A program made the translations under genes and the position numbers. Below are positions 57,090-64,000 of a DNA stretch of 64,000 bases, one piece after another. Under the pieces are notes generated by a model. That model saw only the letters and a list, made by a program, of their open reading frames with translations. It was not told the origin of the DNA and made no database searches. Origin of the DNA: Mimachlamys varia. Lineage: Eukaryota > Mollusca > Bivalvia > Pectinida > Pectinidae. How positions within the stretch are numbered: the stretch's first letter is position 1; each line of letters opens with the position of its first letter. The stretch lies in the NCBI GenBank assembly GCA_947623455.1, contig OX392529.1, positions 2,170,001 through 2,234,000 of the forward strand, in the 5' to 3' direction.

Positions 57090-60000
57090 CTGAAAGAAAC
57101 AGAACACTGTTATTAAGATAAAGCAAGAGGCCCAGATGGCCTGTATTGCTCATGTATCAGTTAAATTGCACACACTTTTCCAGCGTGGAATCTGCTGTAG
57201 TACTGTATGGTGGCATGCGGTAAATATAATTAATGAACACATAGCTCTCAAATTCAGAAGTAGATTAAAGACAATTTAGTTGAAATTGGTTTCCATAAAT
57301 AAAGCTGAACTGCTGGCTTTTAGCCCCACCCCTCAGGCCCCTGGAAGGTCAGACCCATCTTTTAAAAAAATTTGATTCTCAGACACCTAGGGTTGCTACC
57401 ACTGAAATATAAATCTTATACATTGCTTAGATCCAAAGAAGAAGTTGTCAATATCAATATTACCAAATGGACCCTTTTTGGCCCTCCCCTCAGGCCCCTT
57501 GGAGTCATCCTTATCATTTGTAATATGACAAAGGCAAAGCCTTAAAATAGCATAGCTTCAGTATAGTAAAGGTCTGATATTAACTGAGAATCATCATTCA
57601 TGTACTGGGTTCATCATGAAATAAAGTTTCCACAATTTAAAGTCGGCAAGTCGGAAAAAACAAGAAGCACAATGGGCCTATATCACTCACCTGTTATCAA
57701 TCTCTTACCTGTAACCCAAGTCGCCTAAATCTATTATTTATTAAAGTAAAACAAGGTCATTTTCATAAGCAAATTTTGTTTGGCTTCTTCCAAGAAATTT
57801 AGCAGCCAAATATCAAGTTTCTAGGCCTTTTGGTATTTCAGGAGACTTTGTTAAAAGATTTTAACAGATCTGAACCCTGTTACCTTGAATACGGGTCAAG
57901 TTAATTTCTTTTTTCAAACTTTGTAAGGCTTTATTCAAGGAATCTTTTAGCTGTATATCATGCTTCTAGGCATTTAGGTTAATCAGAAGAAGTTGTTTTA
58001 TGGTTTTAACAGATTTGACCCCTGTGATCTTGAATAAATGTCAAGGTCATTTATTTTTGCAAAATTCATCTGGATTCATCAAAGGAAGCTACCAGCAGAA
58101 TATCATGCTTCTAGGCCTTATTGTATTTCAGAAGTAGTTGTTAAAGGTTTTAACAGATCTGAACCCTGTGACCTTGAATATGGGTCAAGGTCTTTTCTTT
58201 TTTCAAAGTTTGTAAGACTTTATCAAAGGAATCTTTCAGCAAAATATCATGCTTCTAGACATTTTGGTTAGTCGGGAAAAGTTGTTTAAATGTTTAAACA
58301 ATTTTGACTCCCTGTGACCTTGAATAGGGGTCAAAGTCATTTAATGTTTGAGATTTATCCAGCTTCATCCAAGGAAGCTAACAGCCAAATATCATGCTTC
58401 TAAGCATTTTGGAATTTCAGAAGATGCCATCTAAAGATTTTAACAGATTTATTTGACCCTTCGGGCCAGGTGAGCTAAACGAGAGGCACAATGGGCCTGC
58501 ATTGCTCACCTTGAGTTAGTGTGTGAAAGTAGGTCTGTAGATCACTAGGGTAACGGTGATCTGTCTCACTGTACTTACCCTGTCTGGTAGTTCTCCAGAG
58601 TTATTGTGTTGAGGTAGGTCTGTAGATCACTAGGGGTAACGGTGATCTGTCCCATTGTACTTACCCTGTCTGGTAGTTCTCCAGAGTTGGTGTGTGGAGG
58701 TAGGTCTGTAGATCACCAGGGGTAACGGTGATCTGTCCCACTGTACTTACCCTGTCCTGTAATTCTCCAGAGTTAGTGTGTGGAGGTAGGTCTGTAGATC
58801 ACTAGGGGTAACGGTGATCTGTCCAACTTTACTTACCCTGTCTGGTAGTTCTCCAGAGTTAGTGTGTGGAGGTAGGTCTGTAGATCACCAAGGGTAACGG
58901 TGATCTGTCCCGCTGTACTTACCCTGTCTGGTAGTTCTCCAGAGTTAGTGTGTGGAGGTAGGTCTGTAGATCACTAGGGGTAACGGTGATCTGTCCCACT
59001 GTACTTACCCTGTCTGGTAGTTCTCCAGAGTTAGTGTGTGGAGGTAGGTCTGTAGATCACTAGGGGTAATGGTGATCTGTCCCACTGTACTTACCCTGTC
59101 TGGTAGTTCTCCAGAGTTAGTGTGTGGAGGTAGGTCTGTAGATCACTAGGGGTAATGGTGATCTGTCCCACTGTACTTACCCTGTCTGGTAGTTCTCCAG
59201 AGTTAGTGTGTGGAGGTAGGTCTGTAGATCACTAGGGGTAATGGTGATCTGTCCCACTGTACTTACCCTGTCTGGTAGTTCTCCAGAGTTAGTGTGTGGA
59301 GGTAGGTCTGTAGATCACTAGGGGTAATGGTGCACCCCCGGGGGAGAGGCAGCACCAACTCCCGAGGAGTATGTCTAGTTGCATGTCCAGATATAAAAAC
59401 AAGGCCAAGGTCACAGCAAGTATGAAGATCAAGATTCCACCATTGTTTTGCTACAAAAATAATACATAAAGATACAGCTGAAAAACTAAACAGTAATTTA
59501 CAATAACCTCAGCTTTGTTAGTGTAGTGGTTACTGTTAGCAATATAACAAATCCCTTTCCCACAGTTTCTGTGGTATTGAGATTTTGTTGATGTGACACA
59601 GAGATGGACTCACCTTCACATAGGTCCAGGTAAACCAAGCGAGCAGCTATCAGCTGTTCCCTATTCCCAAGCTCATACTTCTCAATTTCTTTGAACTGTA
59701 AAAAATGAAGCTTCAGTTTAATGAAGGTTAATGTGTGATTCAATTCTGCATCATTTATTTTGTGAAGATATGGAAAATGGAATGAACATACATGTAGAAA
59801 TTTGATGCACAGAAACTGGACTAACAAATTTCCCAAAACCATGTCGATACAAATTGAAATCATAGACTTCAAACTTTTAAGGCAATAGAAATAAAAAAAG
59901 ACATAACATTTGCTGATCAATTACTGTAAAGAGAATTCCTGGTCCATTACTTTTATAATTTTCAAAATCCTGTTTTGAAGGATCTTACATTTGAGATAAT

Positions 60001-63000
60001 ATACCAGAATATATTCAGGTACGTATACATTAGCTCACATCCTTATAATCGACCTATGGTGGAACACCTGATTATGTCATAGTCTTACATCTGGAGCTTT
60101 ACTGAATCCATCCAGGTATATACCACCTCAACCACACAAGTTACAGGCCATGAACATCAATACTTAACCGGTTAACGAGTGGAACACAAGAAACCAGTGA
60201 GTTCCACAGTTGTGCAGTCAGTACTACACACTATAATGATCCCCCTAACATTCCAACAATCAAATGGATCACTAGGGGTAACGGTGATCTGTCCCACTGT
60301 ACTTACCCTGTCTAGTAGTTCTCCAGAGTTAGTGTGTGGAGGTAGGTCTGTAGATCACTAGGGGTAACGGTGATCTGTCCCACTGTACTTACCCTGTCTG
60401 GTAGTTCTCCAGAGTTAGTGTGTGGAGGTAGGTCTGTAGATCAAAAGGGGTAACGGTGATCTGTCCCACTGTACTTACCCTGTCTGGTAGTTCTCCAGAG
60501 TTAGTGTGTGGAGGTAGGTCTGCAGATCACCAGGGGTAACGGTGATCTGTCCCACTGTACTTACCCTGTCTGGTAGTTCTCCAGAGTTAGTGTGTGGAGG
60601 CAGGTCTGTAGATCACTAGGGGTCACGGTGATCTGTCCCACTGTACTTACCCTGTCTGGTAGTTCTCCAGAGTTAGTGTGTGGAGGTAGGTCTGTAGATC
60701 ACTAGGGGTCACAGTGATCTGTCCCACTGTACTTACCCTGTCTGGTAGTTCTCCAGAGTTAGTGTGTGGAGGTAGGTCTGTAGATCACTAGGGGTAACGG
60801 TGATCTGTCCCACTGTACTTACCCTGTCCTGTAGTTCTCCAGAGTTAGTGTGTGGAGGTAGGTCTGTAGATCACTAGGGGTCACGGTGATCTCTGTACTT
60901 ACCCTGTCTGGTAGTTCTCCAGAGTTAGTGTGTGGAGGTAGGTCTGTAGATCACTAGGGATAACGGTGATCTGTCCCACTGTACTTACCCTGTCTGGTAG
61001 TTCTCCAGAGTTAGTGTGTGGAGGTAGGTCTGTAGAACACTAGGGGTAACGGTGATCTGTCCCACTGTACTTACCCTGTCTGGTAGTTCTCCAGAGTTAG
61101 TGTGTGGAGGTAGGTCTGTAGATCACTAGGGGTAACGGTGATCTGTCCCACTGTACTTACCCTGTCTGGTAGTTCTCCAGAGTTAGTGTGTGGAGGTAGG
61201 TCTGTAGATCACTAGGGGTCACGGTGATCTGTCCCACTGTACTTATCCTGTCTGGTAGTTCTCCAGAGTTAGTGTGTGGAGGTAGGTCTGTAGATCACCA
61301 GGAGTAACGGTGATCTGTCCCACTGTACTTACCCTGTCTGGTAGTTCTCCAGAGTTAGTGTGTGGAGGTAGGTCTGTAGATCACCAGGGGTAACGGTGAT
61401 CTGTCCCACTGTACTTACCCTGTCTGGTAGTTCTCCAGAGTTTCAGAATTGGAAAGGGTGACTAATTCTTATTTAACTCTGAAACATCCTTATAAAACTA
61501 TAGCAGAATTGGAAAGGGTGACTAATTCTTATTTAACTCTGAAACATCCTTATAAAACTATAGCAGAATTGGAAAGGTTGACTAATTCTTATTTAACTCT
61601 GAAACATCCTTATAAAACTATAGCAGAATTGGTAACAGTTGATACCAGCAACCTGAGATATATATATTCTAATCTAATTTAGTTTAACTGGGTGGTCGGG
61701 TGGTGTAATGGCTAGCACACTCGCCTTTCACCAAGGCGATCGGGGTTAGATCCCCTGGACCGGATGTCAAAAGGAATGGGGTCACCTGCCCAACTACATG
61801 GGTTTTCTCCAGGTACTCAAGTTTCCTCCTATAATAAGACCCCTCGCTAACATCTGGGCCAACAGGAGTGATTATAATTAATATAAGTTGGATAACTTGT
61901 TTCATAATTGTTGTAAAATAAGTAAAGTTTATTTATTTAATTTGGTTAATTGGCTTGAAATATCTAAGAGTTTGAAGGGTTCTGGGTTTGAGTCCCTGAG
62001 TCTGGCATCACATTTCATTTCTCCTGTTATTATTGGTAAGCTTGTCAACCAACACTTCCAAATGTGTCAATCTCTGAAACCTCCAATGAGATAGATCTCC
62101 TTCATTCAACAGCTATTTCAAATCAGAGAGTGTGTGTAAAATATGCAACTAAAATTACTGCTTTACTCATTTCATCTCCTATTGTATACAATTAAAGGAC
62201 AAGTCAAATATATCATTTTATGTACATTGATGAATGTATGTTTAAACAACTGTTCAAGGCATTAATTATATTGTGCTTGTTCAAAAATCCTTCATTGCAT
62301 TGTAAATTTATTCAGCTATTTTGTATAAGTTATTGTCATTCAAAGGTTCAAACACAGTGATGTTCATTTGTAAGTAAACATTTTAAGGTTTTTATATAAA
62401 TAAATTTCAACTACATGTAATTTATTACACAAAATATACATACAGTAGATTAAACAGCAGTTACACGTTTTTTAATCATAGAATATACTCGTTTTGTGAG
62501 TTTGGGTTTGAATAAGTGGATTTCAATTTCAAGCAGGACTGGTAAATTTTCATGGTTTCACTGCTGAATTAAGTTCTGAACTGGGCTATTTAACTCTTTA
62601 AATTTCTACACTTCAAACCATAGTGGACTCGTCCAGACCAAAGGGACCTGAGAATTTGTTACAGCTAGTTTTGGACCTAAAATAGGGTGTTTAGAGTAAT
62701 TTTACACATTTGGGGAGTTAAGATCAATTTTCGATAAAAATGCCCCCTCAATGGCCATAAAAGCTAGATACAAATTCTCAGGTCCCTGTGGTCCAGACTA
62801 CATGCAGCTAGCTAGGTCCCTGTGTATTGTAGATCTAGATCTAACGTTAGACTGTAACGTTAACGTTACATGCGATTTAGTGGTGGGGAGCTGTGAACCA
62901 CACTGACATGTAGGTTGCATGAATAGAGTTGAAAAGTGTGGAAATTAAGTGATAATGTGTTCTGTTTATCTCAGTGGGGTATTCTCATTGTTTATATACC

Positions 63001-63042
63001 CACTTTTGGGTGCTGGTAAATGGATGACCCGACTTCACTCAT
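56840..63042 (-). CDS. TSEN15: tRNA-splicing endonuclease subunit Sen15 (gene span, 4 coding exons)
   Basis: Exons on the minus strand are 63042-63004, 59695-59614, 59450-59267 and 57089-56840. Phases 0, 1 and 2 match and the total is 555 nt, 184 residues plus stop; human TSEN15 is 171. Conserved landmarks: HPK followed by an acidic helix, AARLVYLDLCE (human FLVYLDLMES), then W, DLGLVFISG, ITPSDLQ, and MDTDSTTVYYKISDG (human ESDSTIVYYKLTDG). TSEN15 is the non-catalytic partner in the nuclear TSEN2-TSEN34-TSEN54-TSEN15 complex that cuts introns from pre-tRNAs; its YYK-bearing strand belongs to the endonuclease-like fold used for pairing. The C-terminal extension of about 60 charged residues is longer than in human. 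Its exon 3 end is tandemly amplified nearby. Confidence 0.92.
57122..57650 (-). mobile_element. Reverse-oriented AGCTCACCTGG-type element fragment, TSEN15 intron 3
   Basis: CAAGAGGCCCAGATGGCCTG then TATTGCTCATGTATCAG is the inverted 3' terminus. CCCCTCAGGCCCCTGGAAGG and CCCCTCAGGCCCCTTGGAG match, inverted, the internal repeats of the element at 39065. It looks truncated at its other end. Confidence 0.6.
57655..58478 (-). mobile_element. Reverse-oriented AGCTCACCTGG-type element, near full length
   Basis: It begins CAAGAAGCACAATGGGCCTA and TATCACTCACCTGTTATC, runs through repeats with TTTTAACAGATCTGAACCCT and GTGACCTTGAATA, and ends CCCTTCGGGCCAGGTGAGCT. This is the inverse of the 34672-35524 copy and of similar length. 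A 30-bp extra terminus (GAGGCACAATGGGCCTGCAT) follows at 58482-58510. Confidence 0.72.
58511..59334 (-). repeat. 86-bp array carrying the TSEN15 exon 3 / intron 3 junction, about 9.5 copies
   Basis: On the minus strand each unit has 68 bases that read like the end of exon 3 (ITVTPSDLQTYLHTLTLENY) and then GG|GTAAGTACAGTGGGACAG. The first copy overlaps the real exon. Each later copy retains a strong GTAAGT donor and an acceptor-like GGGACAG. Confidence 0.97.
59267..59450 (-). CDS. TSEN15: TSEN15 coding exon 3 (184 nt)
   Basis: On the minus strand the acceptor TATTATTTTTGTAG precedes CAAAACAATGG in phase 1, and the donor is GACAGG|GTAAGT in phase 2. It encodes KQWWNLDLHTCCDLGLVFIS, then RELVLPLPRGCTITPSDLQ and TYLHTLTLENYQTG. 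Its last 68 bases and the donor form the first unit of an 86-bp array. Reading past the donor gives an immediate TAA, so use of a later decoy donor would truncate the protein. Confidence 0.9.
59614..59695 (-). CDS. TSEN15: TSEN15 coding exon 2 (82 nt)
   Basis: On the minus strand the acceptor CATTTTTTACAG precedes TTCAAAGAAATTG in phase 0, and the donor is GTGAAG|GTGAGT in phase 1. It encodes FKEIEKYELGNREQLIAARL and VYLDLCE, the first conserved helix region of Sen15 proteins. The other two frames contain stops. Confidence 0.92.
59700..60266 (-). other. TSEN15 intron 1, part next to exon 2
   Basis: Non-repetitive intron sequence. A possible exon ending at GCTCCAGAT|GTAAGA (near 60089 on the minus strand) was considered and not supported. 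Nothing else was seen. Confidence 0.45.
60267..61442 (-). repeat. Second 86-bp array, same unit as TSEN15 exon 3 end, in intron 1, about 13.7 copies
   Basis: The units are almost identical to those at 58511-59334, including the partial exon and the GTAAGT donor, but the block lies upstream of exon 2 in transcription order. It begins and ends inside a unit, as expected for an inserted or duplicated block rather than local growth. Confidence 0.96.
61443..61640. repeat. 60-bp repeat, 3 copies
   Basis: Three almost identical 60-bp copies (one G/T change) begin CAGAATTGGAAAGGGTGACT and end AAACTATAG, abutting the 86-bp array. Because the unit is 20 codons and stop-free, it gives a plus-strand open frame; no other coding evidence. 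Confidence 0.94.
61690..61935 (+). mobile_element. tRNA-derived SINE, well preserved
   Basis: The head GGTGGTGTAATGGCTAGCAC and the B-box-like GGGGTTAGATCCCC are tRNA-like. The middle ATGGGTTTTCTCCAGGTACT then CAAGTTTCCTCCTATAATAA and the end ACTTGTTTCATAATTGTTGT are shared with the copy at 25105. It ends in TAAAATAAGTAAAGTTTATT. A small inverted repeat (CTTTCACCAAGGCG) replaces a normal anticodon arm, so it is not a functional tRNA. Confidence 0.75.
61936..62630. other. TSEN15 intron 1, single-copy sequence
   Basis: AT-rich intronic sequence with no supported feature. Confidence 0.5.
62631..62798. mobile_element. 168-bp MITE with long inverted repeats
   Basis: The first 29 bases (GTCCAGACCAAAGGGACCTG and on) and the reverse complement of the last 29 match at 26 positions; AATTTGT ends both arms. 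No coding capacity and no clear target duplication was seen. Confidence 0.75.
63004..63042 (-). CDS. TSEN15: TSEN15 coding exon 1 (39 nt)
   Basis: Minus-strand ATG at 63042 opens MSEVGSSIYQHPK, ending at AAAA|GTGGGT in phase 0. HPK matches the position of THPK in vertebrate TSEN15 and joins in frame to exon 2. The GTGGGT donor is weaker than average, and the exon is very short. A TATATATA lies about 20 bp upstream of the ATG. Confidence 0.78.
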
Positions 63043-63313
63043 GTTGGTGTTGCCCCGTCTATATATAGCTTAGGGAATTCCGTTTGCACAAAGTATCGTG
63101 TAGTCTCGCGATATATTACTTTATCCAATCAAATCGAATGTTCTAAATTTAGCATCAATAATATGTTGTCAGAGTCTGTAAATAGAATTTCTGTACGTTA
63201 CCCGTCAGTTGTGCAATGTCAACGATATAAATAAGCTGGACAATGATTGAATCGAAGTCATTTGCATTAACCGGTTCCTCCGGTCGGAGGCTGCTCTACA
63301 GAAGACAATTGTA
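63043..63313. promoter_or_regulatory. Shared divergent promoter, TSEN15 (-) and downstream gene (+)
   Basis: Only 271 bp separates the two start codons. It holds TCTCGCGA at 63104-63111, eight of ten bases of the TCTCGCGAGA element typical of housekeeping and bidirectional animal promoters, CCAAT at 63125-63129, TATATATA at 63059-63066, and a CCTCCGGTCGGAGG hairpin near 63276. Promoter activity itself is inferred. Confidence 0.6.
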
Positions 63314-63533
63314 ATGGCGTCTCTTTTCCTAACTGTCCGACCAGCAGAGGATATCACATTTTCAGACACCGCGATGTCAGGAGACGGCAAAGTCTGCCCG
63401 TCGCCTTTATCCACATTTGGGAGTGATTTCAATGACAGTTTATTTTTACAAGCGTCAAATACTCGTAATATAGAAAGGACAGACTATCAAGAGCTTCATT
63501 CAGATACAACAAACAAACAGCAACAGATAACAG
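63314..63533 (+). CDS. Unidentified gene, coding exon 1
   Basis: It encodes 73 residues plus one base and ends QQQIT at AACAG|GTTAGT, phase 1. The opposite-strand frame across it is a shadow. Confidence 0.65.
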
Positions 63534-64000
63534 GTTAGTACAGGGGCATGTTATGTATAGGCCTAGACCGACCTACTTTCACTTTGTTATATAAGATTGT
63601 TCCCTGGTTACCGTGCAGAGTGTGCACTGTACGAATAACCGCTTACAGTAGATAATTGCTGATGTCGAGCAATCGAGTTAAAACCTGTAATCTAATAACC
63701 ATAATCTTAAACTGTTAAAAGAGGAATGATATAAAGTGATAGACAAAATATTACTCTTGACTCTACATGATGTATAATTATGAGTGCCTCAAAAGAACCT
63801 GTTCCAAAGTTTAAACCGACTTGAGTTCGAATGTTACTATAAAACTCGATTTTCCCTCTAACACATAGCTGAATCTATCTTTTTATAATTTTATGTACAA
63901 TTAAAATACATGTATGCCACAACTGTAAATACAACACTACCTTTCTCTGTCCATACAGAACCAGAGGAAATGATAAACAGCAAGGAGCGAGTGGAAGTGG
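63314..64000 (+). CDS. Unidentified gene, 5' part, runs off the window
   Basis: Two exons, 63314-63533 and 63959 to the edge, join in phase 1. The predicted N-terminus starts MASLFLTVRPAEDITFSDTA and is polar and Ser/Thr/Asp-rich, without signal peptide or membrane segment. The ATG has a good context (G at -3, G at +4). I recognise no family from 87 residues. It shares a promoter with TSEN15, so broad expression is likely (inference). Confidence 0.65.
63534..63958 (+). other. Intron 1 of the unidentified gene
   Basis: It runs GTTAGT to CTTTCTCTGTCCATACAG. No other feature was seen. Confidence 0.55.
63959..64000 (+). CDS. Unidentified gene, coding exon 2 (partial)
   Basis: After a strong pyrimidine-rich acceptor it reads EPEEMINSKERVEV to the window end, in phase with exon 1. 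The 3' end is beyond the window. Confidence 0.6.

Noticed and set aside
59498..59920. Single 140-residue minus-strand gene
   Set aside because: Only 59614-59695 has coding character; both sides are intron with good splice signals.
60089..60125. Extra TSEN15 exon ending GCTCCAGAT|GTAAGA on the minus strand
   Set aside because: It has an in-frame stop just upstream and no good acceptor, and exon 1 at 63004 already joins exon 2 in phase with the conserved HPK.
61449..61682. 77-residue plus-strand frame with 20-residue repeats
   Set aside because: Three copies of a 60-bp repeat in TSEN15 intron 1; no splice or domain support.
61690..61765. Functional tRNA gene
   Set aside because: The tRNA-like head is attached to a SINE body shared with 25105, and the anticodon arm is not normal.
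63205..63432. 75-residue minus-strand frame
   Set aside because: It is antisense to exon 1 of the plus-strand gene and overlaps the shared promoter; no conserved features.

Overview
The window reads as invertebrate nuclear DNA, most likely from a bivalve mollusc. The genes have small exons with GT-AG introns. There are tRNA-derived SINEs, TA-flanked MITEs, and several copies of an interspersed element that opens with AGCTCACCTGG and closes with CCAGGTGAGC then GGGCCTCTTG, a type I associate with bivalve genomes. There is no operon, CRISPR array or prokaryotic signal. By my rough boundaries about 39 kb (roughly 60%) of the 64 kb is tandem minisatellite, in about 27 arrays with units of 15 to 86 bp. 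Most long open frames in the window are artefacts of these arrays.

Three genes are supported. (1) Plus strand, 10486-41287: eight coding exons with matching splice phases, giving a 1572-residue, mostly disordered protein with one coiled coil, a PPAY motif, basic tracts and a C-terminal PDZ domain. I do not recognise the family with certainty. (2) Minus strand, 63042-56840: four coding exons that join in phase to a 184-residue TSEN15, the structural subunit of the tRNA-splicing endonuclease. (3) Plus strand, 63314 to the window end: the first one and a bit exons of an unidentified gene. It diverges from TSEN15 across a 271-bp shared promoter with a TCTCGCGA element and a CCAAT box.

Layout: 1-8100 is a 67-bp satellite-like array that runs off the left edge. 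8101-10485 is intergenic sequence plus the promoter of the PDZ gene. 10486-41287 is the PDZ gene, whose introns are mainly minisatellites. 41288-48510 is its probable 3' UTR or downstream region, again full of arrays. About 48500-48770 holds facing candidate poly(A) signals. 49091-56832 holds two arrays lying between there and the TSEN15 stop codon, the second about 6.9 kb of 40-bp units. 56840-63042 is TSEN15. 63043-64000 is the promoter and the third gene.

The most unusual signal is that many arrays start exactly at coding landmarks and carry copies of exon sequence. Arrays abut the 5' splice sites of PDZ-gene exons 3, 4 and 7 and of TSEN15 exon 3, the 3' splice site of PDZ-gene exon 6, and the stop codons of both genes. 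The TSEN15 exon-3 array also has a second, separate block in intron 1. This looks like a locus-wide process in which splice junctions and stop codons seed tandem amplification, producing tens of decoy splice sites next to the real ones.
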